Shown here piece by piece: positions 54,861-62,999 of a stretch of DNA of 64,000 nucleotides (position 1 is the first letter of the stretch; every line of letters starts with the position of its first letter). The stretch comes from Burkholderiales bacterium (GTDB lineage Bacteria > Pseudomonadota > Gammaproteobacteria > Burkholderiales > SG8-39), in assembly GCA_014860445.1 (NCBI GenBank), contig JACZJT010000027.1, forward strand, positions 1 through 64,000, in the 5' to 3' direction. The notes under the pieces were generated by a model. The model did not search any database and had not been told where the DNA came from. It saw only the letters and a program-made list of their open reading frames with translations. Position numbers and translations under genes: made by a program.

Positions 54861-56027
54861 TCAATCGGCGCGCTGCGCCATGAGCGATCGATAGTATTCG
54901 ACCAGGGCCGCGCTGACCACGGTTGCGGAAAAATCACGCTCGGCCCGCACTTTCGCCTTTTGCCCCATGCGCACGCGCAGGCCCGCATCGCCGGCCAGTG
55001 TACGCATGCTTTGCGCCAGCTGCCGCGTATTGCCGGCATCGAACATCAGACCGGTTTCGCCCTCGACGACGGCATCGGTGATCCCGTAGATATTCGAACC
55101 TATGGCCGGAATGCCTGCGGCTGCGGCCTCGATGATCGTGGTACCGAATCCTTCGCGATAACTGGGCAGGCAGAAGACGTCGGCGGCTGCGAAATATTCT
55201 TCAGGGCGGTCGGTATAGTCGACCCTGTGCAGCCTGCCGGCGCACCCTGCCGCAGCTACTTCAAGCTCGGGACCAAGTAGGGCCTCATCCGGTCCCACCA
55301 GCAGCAGATGCAGGTCGGCATGATCCCCGCCTGCCTCGGCGAATGCATGCGCCAGATCGAGCAAGCCCTTGTCGCGGTTGATGCGTCCGAGGTAGAGAAA
55401 CAAGACTGCAGCGGACGGGACGCCGAGGCCGGCCCGGATGCGCTCGCGGGCAGCTGCGTCCGGCCGAAAGCGTACCGTATCTACCCCGCAAATCGAGCCT
55501 TTGGCCAGCACCGTCGATTTGGTCGCCGCAACGATGTTTTCGGCGATGAGGAATTCGCGTTGCGATCCGCTGTCGGCGAGTGCGTGGGTGGCGAGCCAGG
55601 CGACCAGTCGGTCCGTGCTCTTGAGCAGCGCCCGCATCAGGCCGGTGCGGGTAACCCAGACCTGGCCGGTGAAGGTGTGCAGGCGCAGCGGGACCCCGCC
55701 CATCCTGGCCGCGAGCATGGCGAGCAGTCCGGCCTTGGGGGTGATCGAGTGTACGAGGTCGAACCGCTCTTGCCGGAACAAGCGTAGCAGCGCGATCAGT
55801 GCGAGAAAATCCGCCCACGGTGAAATGGGTCGTACGATGGGTATTGCAACCCGGGCGATTCCCTCAGGCCAAGGATACGAGGCGTCTTCCGGAAGGAAAT
55901 TAGCGACGAGCGTAACGTCGGCGATTCCGGTTAGCGCCTTTGCGTGCCCGAGCATGAACGCCTTCAGCGTCAGGGGCGCGGCGACGACGATGCAGACACG
56001 CGGCCGTCGACCTGGGGCGGCGCTCAT
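54861..56027 (-). CDS. GT4 glycosyltransferase, PglA-like
   Basis: 388 residues with GT-B fold. N-terminal VCIVVAAPLTLKAFMLGHAK and LVHSITPKAGLLAMLAARMG, and C-terminal FLYLGRINRDKGLLDLAHAF and YREGFGTTIIEAAAAGIPAI. This profile is shared by PglA/WbpL-pathway transferases that add the second sugar to a lipid-linked amino sugar. The start overlaps the upstream GT2 stop (ATGA). Confidence 0.87.
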   Translation of the reverse strand: MSAAPGRRPRVCIVVAAPLTLKAFMLGHAKALTGIADVTLVANFLPEDASYPWPEGIARVAIPIVRPISPWADFLALIALLRLFRQERFDLVHSITPKAGLLAMLAARMGGVPLRLHTFTGQVWVTRTGLMRALLKSTDRLVAWLATHALADSGSQREFLIAENIVAATKSTVLAKGSICGVDTVRFRPDAAARERIRAGLGVPSAAVLFLYLGRINRDKGLLDLAHAFAEAGGDHADLHLLLVGPDEALLGPELEVAAAGCAGRLHRVDYTDRPEEYFAAADVFCLPSYREGFGTTIIEAAAAGIPAIGSNIYGITDAVVEGETGLMFDAGNTRQLAQSMRTLAGDAGLRVRMGQKAKVRAERDFSATVVSAALVEYYRSLMAQRAD

Positions 56028-56842
56028 GCCCTGGCGCCCTTATTCTGAAGAGTACCGGCTCCTCTCACGAGTAGCCGTTTGAGAAATTTTGCCAGGGAGA
56101 ATAGCGTAGCGGCCGCCAGCAGGCCCGAGCCGATTCTTTCCGCCCTGAAGTGCGATACAAAATTCGCGAGTTCGGCTCGCTCCATTTTCCATAGTTGGCC
56201 GCTCAAGCCGCTGCTTCCATATGGGGCTTTGTGAATGTAGGCCAAATCGCTTTCGAGACGCACGATTGCCAGTCCGGAAAGTGCGACTTGCTGCCACAGG
56301 AACGCGTCTTCGACATAGCGTTGCCCCTCCGGAAACCGGAACGGGATCGTTCTCTTTGCCATCACCGTCGGCGTAGAGAACGCATTGCTGAATAGCAAGC
56401 CGGTCGCAGTGATGTTGGTCGCAGCCGGATTTTTCGCGGGAGCGCCTGGATCTGCATCGTCGCGCAAATGCGCGCGCCCGTGACCGCAGACGGCGATGTC
56501 CGGATGGGTATTCATGTATTCATACTGAACGCGCAGCTTTTCGGGGTGCCAGGAATCGTCCGCGTCGAGAAAGGCCACATAGGGCTGAGTGGCGAGTGCC
56601 CACCCGGTATTCCTCGCGGACGCAGCCCCGCAATTCACCTTCAGCGGTACGACGCTTATCCGCCCGTGATAGTCGCGCTCCAATTGCCGCAAGGCCGCCG
56701 GCGTCTCGTCATCGCTGGCATCGTCGACCAGGATGACTTCGGTCGGCGCCAGGGTTTGCGCAAAGACCGAATCCACCGCGCGCCTAATGGTCGACGCGCA
56801 GCAAAAACAGGGTATAAGCACGCTGATCGGCGCCGATTTCAT
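56024..56842 (-). CDS. GT2 glycosyltransferase
   Basis: 272 residues from ATG 56842 (ATGA overlap with the upstream GT2). GT-A fold: PISVLIPCFCCASTIRRAVD, VILVDDASDDET and the DxD-type FLDADDSWHPEKL. After the catalytic core a C-terminal region of about 70 residues contains basic and aromatic residues (LIVRLESDLAYIHK-like). It adds one sugar to the O-unit or exopolysaccharide; donor unknown. Confidence 0.85.
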   Translation of the reverse strand: MKSAPISVLIPCFCCASTIRRAVDSVFAQTLAPTEVILVDDASDDETPAALRQLERDYHGRISVVPLKVNCGAASARNTGWALATQPYVAFLDADDSWHPEKLRVQYEYMNTHPDIAVCGHGRAHLRDDADPGAPAKNPAATNITATGLLFSNAFSTPTVMAKRTIPFRFPEGQRYVEDAFLWQQVALSGLAIVRLESDLAYIHKAPYGSSGLSGQLWKMERAELANFVSHFRAERIGSGLLAAATLFSLAKFLKRLLVRGAGTLQNKGARA

Positions 56843-57681
56843 CCCCGATCCTGATCTCGCCGCTTGTTTCGGAATTGCCAATACGTCCGGTATAGGCCGG
56901 CATGGTCCAGGACGGACTTCGCCAGCTTGCGCAAGCGGTAATAGCCGCGAAGCTTGATCTCTGCCCATTTCGAAGACATGTAACCATTTTTCTTTAAGGC
57001 GAGGACGATTTCATCCACGACGCGGTCCCGGTTTACGGTGCTCACGCCGCCGGTGCGCATATTCGTTACAAGCAGCGGCACATGGACAGTCCGTACCGCG
57101 AGCGCGCCCCTGAGCAGCCATTCGTAGTCCATCCCTATCCTGAAATTTGGGTCGAATAGCCCGTATGTCTCGAAATAGGACCGGCGCGTGAACAATCCAG
57201 AGTGCCGGATCATCTGGCCCCGGAGCAGCGCTTTTCGGGAGACCTCGATATCGGTGCGATGCAGCAATTCTCCGGAAGATCTGTCCACGATGTTGCAATC
57301 CCCGTAAAGTAGATCGGGAAAATCGCTCGCGACGATGGCTGCGGCGATCCTTTCGATGACCTCCGGATTGGCCAGCGTGTCGTCGGCGTTAAGGGTAAGT
57401 ACGTAATCTCCCGTCGACAGCAAAACCCCCTTGTTGAAGGCGTCCGCAATTCCATTGTCGCGCTCGCTGATCCATCGGCTGATTCCCGATTCATGCGACT
57501 TGATGATATCGACCGTCCGGTCGGTCGAGCCTCCGTCGATGACAATGTACTCGATGTCCGCATAGCGCTGCTTCAGTACGCTTTCGATTGCCTGAGCGAC
57601 GAATTGCTCCCCGTTTCTGACTATCGTGACGACCGAAATCCTGGGTGGGGAGGCTGGCTGGGGCTGCACTGGAGGCGCCAT
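56839..57681 (-). CDS. GT2 glycosyltransferase
   Basis: 280 residues from ATG 57681; the frame continues upstream into the nested palindrome, which is not coding. GT-A fold with ISVVTIVRNGEQFVAQAIES, YIVIDGGSTDRTVDIIK, GIADAFNKG and VLTLNADDTL. This profile matches the WcaA-like/COG0463 type with GISDAFNKG motif. It starts a run of overlapping genes reading toward the sugar-phosphate transferase. Confidence 0.86.
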   Translation of the reverse strand: MAPPVQPQPASPPRISVVTIVRNGEQFVAQAIESVLKQRYADIEYIVIDGGSTDRTVDIIKSHESGISRWISERDNGIADAFNKGVLLSTGDYVLTLNADDTLANPEVIERIAAAIVASDFPDLLYGDCNIVDRSSGELLHRTDIEVSRKALLRGQMIRHSGLFTRRSYFETYGLFDPNFRIGMDYEWLLRGALAVRTVHVPLLVTNMRTGGVSTVNRDRVVDEIVLALKKNGYMSSKWAEIKLRGYYRLRKLAKSVLDHAGLYRTYWQFRNKRRDQDRG

Positions 57682-57753
57682 AGACAAGGCCCTAGTGTTC
57701 CGAATCGTTAGTTCGTTGAATATTTGCCCGGCGTGAAGACAATGGTTGAAACA

Positions 57754-57857
57754 GAAAAGCGGCGAAAACGGCGCCAGACAAGGCGCAAAGCGCAGCAAGG
57801 TTGGACACCTTGCGAGCATTTGCAACGCCGTATGGCGTCGTTTCTCGGCGTCTTTTC
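57754..57857. repeat. Nested palindromic repeat, copy C
   Basis: Inner hairpin GCAAGGT (57795-57801) / ACCTTGC (57807-57813) with loop TGGAC; interior words CAAGGCG (57779-57785) and GCAACGC (57822-57828) in the same order as copies A and B; imperfect outer arms starting GAAAAG (57754) and ending CTTTTC (57857). All are concentric near 57805. It fills most of the 212-nt gap between the C-methyltransferase and GT2 genes. Confidence 0.65.
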
Positions 57858-57893
57858 GTCAGCGAATTAGCGATTCGGGACACTAGCACCTGC

Positions 57894-59126
57894 TCATCGA
57901 ACTTCAAGCGTTGGCAACGGGAAAACCAGCGTACAGGCTGCGAATTTCGAATTTTCCAGAAAAAAGTTCCTGAAATGCCAGGGCAGTACCAGCAGATAAT
58001 CGGGCTTCATTGCCAGCAACCGGTCTTCCGCAATGATCGGAATCCAGGTGCCGGGGGTGTGGCAACCGAACTTGTCTACGTTCACATCACCGATGCAAAA
58101 GATATCCTCTACGCCCAGTCCGCAGTATTGCAGCAGGACGTTTCCCTTGGTGGAGGCGCCCAGCGCCGCCACTTTCTTGCCTTCGGCTCGTGCTGTCGCT
58201 ACGAACTTGCGTATGTCCGCTCTCGACTTGGCGGCGGCGGCGGCGAAGGCTTCGTAGGGGGCGAGTGCATCCAGATGCATATCGCGTTCTGCGTCGAGTA
58301 TCTTCTGCACTGAAGGGGGAACGCTGTCATCCCCGTGCGATTTTGCGACGGTGATCGAAAAGCTGCCGCCGTTCACGTCGTTCAACTCGACGTCGAGTAT
58401 CCTCAGGCCGACCTTGTCCGTCATCCATTTGATCTGGCGCAGCGCGTAGAACTCAAGATGCTCGTGGCAGACCGTGTCGTAGGAATTGGTTGCCAGCATG
58501 GTCGGCATATAACTTTGCTCGAACACCCAGATTCCGTCGTCGTCAAGCACCTCATGGACTTCCTGCATGAAAGCAGTCGGATCCTCCAGATCGTAAAACA
58601 TGGAAAACGAGGTAACAACCTTTGCCTTCTTGCCGGGTAAGCGCTTATGCAGCAAAGAGGCGGAGAAGAAATCCGGAATCAGTTCGATGTGCGGGGGATA
58701 GTATTTTTGGAATTTCACCCCGGTCGGGTCCATCCCGATCAGGATCAGGCCGTTTTCAGGATAGGCTTGCAAGGTGGTGCTGTCATTGCTTCCGATGTCG
58801 ATTACGAGATCCCCTTTGTTGAGCTTGATTCTCTCCAGGATCTTTTTCACTTTGCCGTGCAAATGCCTCACCATGCTGGCGTTCAGGCCCGAACGGTAGC
58901 CGTAGTTTTCTCCGTACATCTCGCCCAGGTCATAGGAGTGCTCCAATTGCAACAGCCCGCAGGTGTCGCTTCCACCCGTGCACTTGACCAGGCGCAAGGG
59001 ACCGGAAGTAATGTTTTCGTCCCGGGTTTTAGGAAAGACGCCGGTCAACATCTGCTTACCCAAATCGAGAACCTGCAACAGTTCGGTATTGCCGCAAATT
59101 CTGCAGGCTGCAAGTTTTCTGAACAT
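57894..59126 (-). CDS. C-methyltransferase-like SAM protein of sugar biosynthesis
   Basis: 410 residues from ATG 59126, with AAGGA nearby. A Cys-rich N-terminal zinc-binding domain (CRICGNTELLQVLDLGKQ; CTGGSDTCGLLQLEHSYDL), the SAM-binding middle (LVIDIGSNDSTTLQAY) with EHLEFYALRQI, and a C-terminal Rossmann domain (VAALGASTKGNVLLQYCGL). The three-part layout is that of TylCIII/NovU-type sugar C-methyltransferases, which methylate keto-deoxysugar nucleotides. It lies 16 nt after the Gmd-like gene, whose product could feed it. Confidence 0.86.
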   Translation of the reverse strand: MFRKLAACRICGNTELLQVLDLGKQMLTGVFPKTRDENITSGPLRLVKCTGGSDTCGLLQLEHSYDLGEMYGENYGYRSGLNASMVRHLHGKVKKILERIKLNKGDLVIDIGSNDSTTLQAYPENGLILIGMDPTGVKFQKYYPPHIELIPDFFSASLLHKRLPGKKAKVVTSFSMFYDLEDPTAFMQEVHEVLDDDGIWVFEQSYMPTMLATNSYDTVCHEHLEFYALRQIKWMTDKVGLRILDVELNDVNGGSFSITVAKSHGDDSVPPSVQKILDAERDMHLDALAPYEAFAAAAAKSRADIRKFVATARAEGKKVAALGASTKGNVLLQYCGLGVEDIFCIGDVNVDKFGCHTPGTWIPIIAEDRLLAMKPDYLLVLPWHFRNFFLENSKFAACTLVFPLPTLEVR

Positions 59127-59142
59127 CTCTGTCCTTCTTTCC

Positions 59143-60117
59143 TTATTTCGTCGTGATCTGACTGGAAAGCGTCCGCAGATCGGCATCGACCATCATCCTG
59201 ACCAGCTCCGGAAAGCCCACGCTCGGCTCCCAACCCAACACCTTGCGGGCTTTACTGATATCGCCTACCAGCAGCGCGGGCTCGGAAGATCGGAACGCCG
59301 CGGTATCCTCGCGTACATAGTCCCGATAGTCCAGCCCCAGGTGGCTGAAAGCGCAGTCGCAGAATTCGCGCACTGAATGCACCTCTCCGGTCGCGACCAC
59401 GTAGTCGTCCGCCAAAGGCTGCTGCAACATCATGTGCATTGCGCGCACAAAGTCGCCTGCATATCCCCAGTCCCTCATGGTGTCCAGATTGCCAAGGTAA
59501 AGTTCGTTTGCCTGCCCCAGCTTGATTCTGGCTGCTTCCCGCGCAATTTTCCGCGTCACAAATGCGAGACCCCGGCGCGGGCTTTCGTGGTTGAACAGGA
59601 TTGCCGAGCAAGCAAACATGCCATATTGCCGGCGAAATATACGGATCATCGAATCGGCATAGAGTTTGGCCGCGCCGTAAGGGCTGCGCGGATCAACTGG
59701 CGTTGCCTCCGATTGGGGGCTGGCCGGCGTGGCGCCGAATATTTCCCTGCTGGACGCCTGGCAGAAGCGGATGTTTGGATCCGCGTCGCGTATGGCTTCC
59801 AGAATTCGCACGACGGACAAACCGTTGGCCTCCCCTATACCGATCGGGTCGTCAAACATCCCCGAGCCCGTCGAATAGGAAGCAAAGTTATACAATTCCG
59901 CGGGCTGACAGGTCGACAGAATATTCGCCAGTTTCGCCTGATCTAGCAGGTCCCAGTCGACGAGTTCGACCTTGCCAAGTAGAGAACCAGACAGAGACCG
60001 TGCACATTTGGCCGCGTCCCTGGTCGTGCCGATCACCCGATATCCCTTGCCCAGAAGCAGTTCGGCCATATAGGAACCATCCTGGCCGGAGACGCCGGTA
60101 ATCAGTGCCGTGGTCAT
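59143..60117 (-). CDS. NAD(P)-dependent sugar dehydratase/epimerase, Gmd-like
   Basis: 324 residues, an extended SDR. Cofactor loop GVSGQDGSYMAELLL, catalytic region SSREIFGATPASPQSE and YGAAK, NHESPRRG and LGNLDTMRDWGYAGDFVRAM are shared with GDP-mannose 4,6-dehydratase. At 324 residues it is shorter than typical Gmd (about 370), and the SSRE segment has Arg before the catalytic Glu, where Gmd has SSE. It probably makes a 4-keto-6-deoxy sugar nucleotide, or is a related reductase. Its stop abuts the C-methyltransferase gene. Confidence 0.82.
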   Translation of the reverse strand: MTTALITGVSGQDGSYMAELLLGKGYRVIGTTRDAAKCARSLSGSLLGKVELVDWDLLDQAKLANILSTCQPAELYNFASYSTGSGMFDDPIGIGEANGLSVVRILEAIRDADPNIRFCQASSREIFGATPASPQSEATPVDPRSPYGAAKLYADSMIRIFRRQYGMFACSAILFNHESPRRGLAFVTRKIAREAARIKLGQANELYLGNLDTMRDWGYAGDFVRAMHMMLQQPLADDYVVATGEVHSVREFCDCAFSHLGLDYRDYVREDTAAFRSSEPALLVGDISKARKVLGWEPSVGFPELVRMMVDADLRTLSSQITTK

Positions 60118-61187
60118 TTCTTAATCGAAAAAGTGAGGCCGAGCGCTTGCGCGATCGACCGGCTGGCCGTAGACGCATAGCGGCTGCACAGGACGTCAAA
60201 CACCTGCAGGCGAGCCGCCCTGTTGAACAACAAATAATAGAGTACGACGATAAGATTCGCCAGCTTTCCTGGAAAGGCCGCGACTGCATAGGCCACGACC
60301 CAGGCCAGCCCCTTTGTTCTCGGCGACAAATACTTGCGAAATTCAGCAACCGAGTAGCTTCCCATCGCGCGGTGGTAAAACACGAATTTCAGTCTTCGCC
60401 ATTGTTCCCGCGGGCAAACCGCATGCTTTGCCGCTTCGGAAAGGTCGGGGAATGACCAAATCAATTCCGGCCATTTGATCGCCCATATTTCAAAAGTACG
60501 GGGAACCCAATTGGCGTTGCCGTCTCTAATGGCGATCAGCGGCTCCGAGACGACCTTGGCCGTCTCGATCGCGGGGTGCTGGAATATCACTCCGACGTGG
60601 ATGAACACGGTCCCGTAGTAACTTTCCCGGTCACGCGAAAGCCAGAATTGGCGCCTGATGATCACGCAGCCGATGAAGCTGAGCTGGTTTGCAATGTCGA
60701 TGAAGAATCGTTCCTGATCGTCCTTTCGATAGTCGACGTCTGCTGCGAATTTCAGTCTTCGATCGAGCAAGCATTGCGAAAAATCCGCGTTCCATACTTC
60801 CGTATTGGCCACGATCAAGTCGGTTTTCCCGTCGATGGCCGACAACACCCGCTGTACCGCGCCCGGTTTCAACAGGTCGTCATCGGACATCAACCAGCAA
60901 TATTCACCGCTTGCGTATCCGACCGCCTTGTCATAGTCGCGATCCACGCCGGAATTGACCTGCTCGCGGAAATATCGAATTTGCGGGTGTCGCGACAAAT
61001 ACTGCGCCATCACCGCAGGCGTATTGTCCGGAGACGCGCCATCGACCACCAGCAACTCTACCCCTGGTTGAATTTGGGACAGGATGGAATCCAGGGTCTC
61101 GCCGATATAGTTGCCCCTGTTGTAGGTTGCAATGCAGATCGACAGCTTCGGCATCGCGACGCTGTCTGTGCGTTCCGGCCCGGTCAT
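60114..61187 (-). CDS. GT2 glycosyltransferase
   Basis: 357 residues from ATG 61187, which overlaps the FkbM stop by an ATGA junction; ATG 61154 is the next in-frame option. GT-A: KLSICIATYNRGNYIGETLD, LLVVDGASPDNT, YCWLMSDDDLLKPG. The C-terminal 120 residues hold a hydrophobic segment (LIVVLYYLLFNRAARL). The pattern resembles WbaV/abequosyltransferase-like enzymes that transfer a deoxysugar, which would suit a Gmd-like neighbour; this specificity is inference. Confidence 0.83.
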   Translation of the reverse strand: MTGPERTDSVAMPKLSICIATYNRGNYIGETLDSILSQIQPGVELLVVDGASPDNTPAVMAQYLSRHPQIRYFREQVNSGVDRDYDKAVGYASGEYCWLMSDDDLLKPGAVQRVLSAIDGKTDLIVANTEVWNADFSQCLLDRRLKFAADVDYRKDDQERFFIDIANQLSFIGCVIIRRQFWLSRDRESYYGTVFIHVGVIFQHPAIETAKVVSEPLIAIRDGNANWVPRTFEIWAIKWPELIWSFPDLSEAAKHAVCPREQWRRLKFVFYHRAMGSYSVAEFRKYLSPRTKGLAWVVAYAVAAFPGKLANLIVVLYYLLFNRAARLQVFDVLCSRYASTASRSIAQALGLTFSIKK

Positions 61188-62089
61188 TGGTTCAGCCACT
61201 TATCTGCATGTTCCGGGCCGACGAAAAGGTAGTTGAAGGTTCCTGAGTCGCAGAATCTGGCGTTCAGCCAGCGATCGACATCGCCGGGCGCCACCTGGAC
61301 AGGCCTCTTCGCGGCAGTAAATGCCTGATAACCGTTGTCCCAAAACAGCTGAAAGATCTTTTTGTAGTCTGGATTCATGCCCTGCGGGTGAAATTCGTGC
61401 AGGCATACTTCCAGTAACCACATCGGCTTCACGCTGCGTGCGAGCGTGGCGTGGGCGCCGGAGAGGACCTGATATTCGGCGCCCTCTACGTCGATCTTGA
61501 TAAGCAGGCGCTGGTCCAGCAGGCGAGTGCCCAGCACGTTGTCTAGCGTCGAAACGGGTACTAGTTGGTGGTGCCGCGCTGAATACCCGGCCCAATTCTG
61601 AACCAGTGACGCCGAAGGACCCGAGGCGCCGTAAAGATTCAGCAGTCCGGGCTTGGCGCTCAACGCTACCGGGTACACCTCCACGCCTTCCTGCCAGCCA
61701 TTGGCGATCAGGTTCTGGAACAGACACTGCAGGTTCTGCTTCTGCGGCTCAAATGCGATCACGGACCTGCCGCGGCTCAGCGCAAGGCAGGTGTAGTAGC
61801 CGAGGTTGGCGCCAATGTCCACAAACCAATCGGCCTCGGCCAGCATGGAGCCAAGATGCGCAGTTTCCTCGGGTTCGAACTGTCCGCTGCGCATCAACGC
61901 ATAGGCCGGATGGAAGCCGGAGCGAAGCTTGAATCCCAACGGCGTCATGACTTCAGTTGTTTTCTTCCAGACCTTCGTCCCCCACCAGTCCTTGAGCAGG
62001 TACACGCGCCAATGCAGTTTGGCGGACAGGGCTACCAGCGTTTTGAAGCGTCTGAAAAATCGCTTCAGAGCGCCGGGCAATATCGACAT
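61184..62089 (-). CDS. FkbM-family methyltransferase
   Basis: 301 residues. WFVDIGANLGYYTCLALSRG (SAM site), VIAFEPQKQNLQCLFQNL and LIKIDVEGAEYQVLSGAHAT form the FkbM core; the first 60 residues contain a basic helix (ALKRFFRRFKTLVALSAKL). It probably O-methylates a glycan sugar. It overlaps the downstream GT2 gene and lies 33 nt after an FkbM-like gene of different type. Confidence 0.85.
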   Translation of the reverse strand: MSILPGALKRFFRRFKTLVALSAKLHWRVYLLKDWWGTKVWKKTTEVMTPLGFKLRSGFHPAYALMRSGQFEPEETAHLGSMLAEADWFVDIGANLGYYTCLALSRGRSVIAFEPQKQNLQCLFQNLIANGWQEGVEVYPVALSAKPGLLNLYGASGPSASLVQNWAGYSARHHQLVPVSTLDNVLGTRLLDQRLLIKIDVEGAEYQVLSGAHATLARSVKPMWLLEVCLHEFHPQGMNPDYKKIFQLFWDNGYQAFTAAKRPVQVAPGDVDRWLNARFCDSGTFNYLFVGPEHADKWLNQ

Positions 62090-62122
62090 TCGCTTTCTCT
62101 TTTCAGCAATTCAACGCGACAC

Positions 62123-62974
62123 TCAAACGGCGACGTACTTCTGATCCGCGATCAGCGCAAACTGCTTGTCGCTCGGCATTCTGAACCGGGTGTACTGGCT
62201 CATGTTTTCAGCGAATCCTAGCGATTGAATCGCGTTCAGGAAATCGGCATCGAAGACGTCCGGATCGACAAAAAACGCATTGACCCCGTTTCGTTCGACC
62301 GTGACGAACCGGTAGCCATGCGAACCGAACAGCTTGCGCCAAGCCGCGATGGAAACGCCATAGTAAAGCTGGGTCGGGTGCGCTTTGGTGGAAACGAAAT
62401 TCTCCTGATATTCGATGGTCGTGCTTTGTTCGGGCCCGTACACGGAGTTGTACTCGACCACGAATATTTTGGGGCGCATCCCGCCGCTCAGTATAGCCTG
62501 CGCAATGTAATAGTCGTTACCGTCGATGTCCAACGAAAAGACATCGGGATCGCGGTAAATCGACATCGGCAGCAGTTGCTTGACGCTCTCGAGGGTCACA
62601 AACATGTTCTTGCATTCGACGCCGATACCATGTCCTTCGATCATCCTGCGGGCGCGCGCCGAGCGCGCCGGATCGCCATCGATCAATATCCCGCTGTATT
62701 TTTCCGCCACGACGAGCCAGGCGGAGTTGTTTTCGATGCCGTCATAGGCGCCTATTTCGATCAGATATCGGTTGCTGTTTCTTAGTTGTCCGCGGAGTAC
62801 ATCGAGTACGCCATCCTCGCCGTTCTGGCTGAACCCTGAAAATTCCCAAGTAGCCGGCTGCGTCAGGTTGATATTTCTCGCTTGCATCATCGCCGCGCCC
62901 TTGCTCAGCGCGATAATGATTCGCTGACGATCCCGCAAGTCATACGCGAAATTGACTAGTCTTCTGATCATCAT
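62123..62974 (-). CDS. FkbM-like / SAM-fold protein of uncharacterised type
   Basis: 283 residues (a second Met is one codon later). EFSGFSQNGEDGVLDVLRGQ followed by YLIEIGAYDGIENNSAWLV resembles a SAM-binding start and VFSLDIDGNDYYIAQAI the FkbM acidic motif, but the remainder (SVYGPEQSTTIEYQ; TKAHPTQLYYGVSIAAWRKL) belongs to a distinct family seen in polysaccharide loci. Methyltransferase activity is uncertain. The gene appears more AT-rich than the first 50 kb. It lies 25 nt downstream of the flippase gene. Confidence 0.7.
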   Translation of the reverse strand: MMIRRLVNFAYDLRDRQRIIIALSKGAAMMQARNINLTQPATWEFSGFSQNGEDGVLDVLRGQLRNSNRYLIEIGAYDGIENNSAWLVVAEKYSGILIDGDPARSARARRMIEGHGIGVECKNMFVTLESVKQLLPMSIYRDPDVFSLDIDGNDYYIAQAILSGGMRPKIFVVEYNSVYGPEQSTTIEYQENFVSTKAHPTQLYYGVSIAAWRKLFGSHGYRFVTVERNGVNAFFVDPDVFDADFLNAIQSLGFAENMSQYTRFRMPSDKQFALIADQKYVAV

Positions 62975-62999
62975 TTCTCCAATGGATGCAGGCGCGGAA

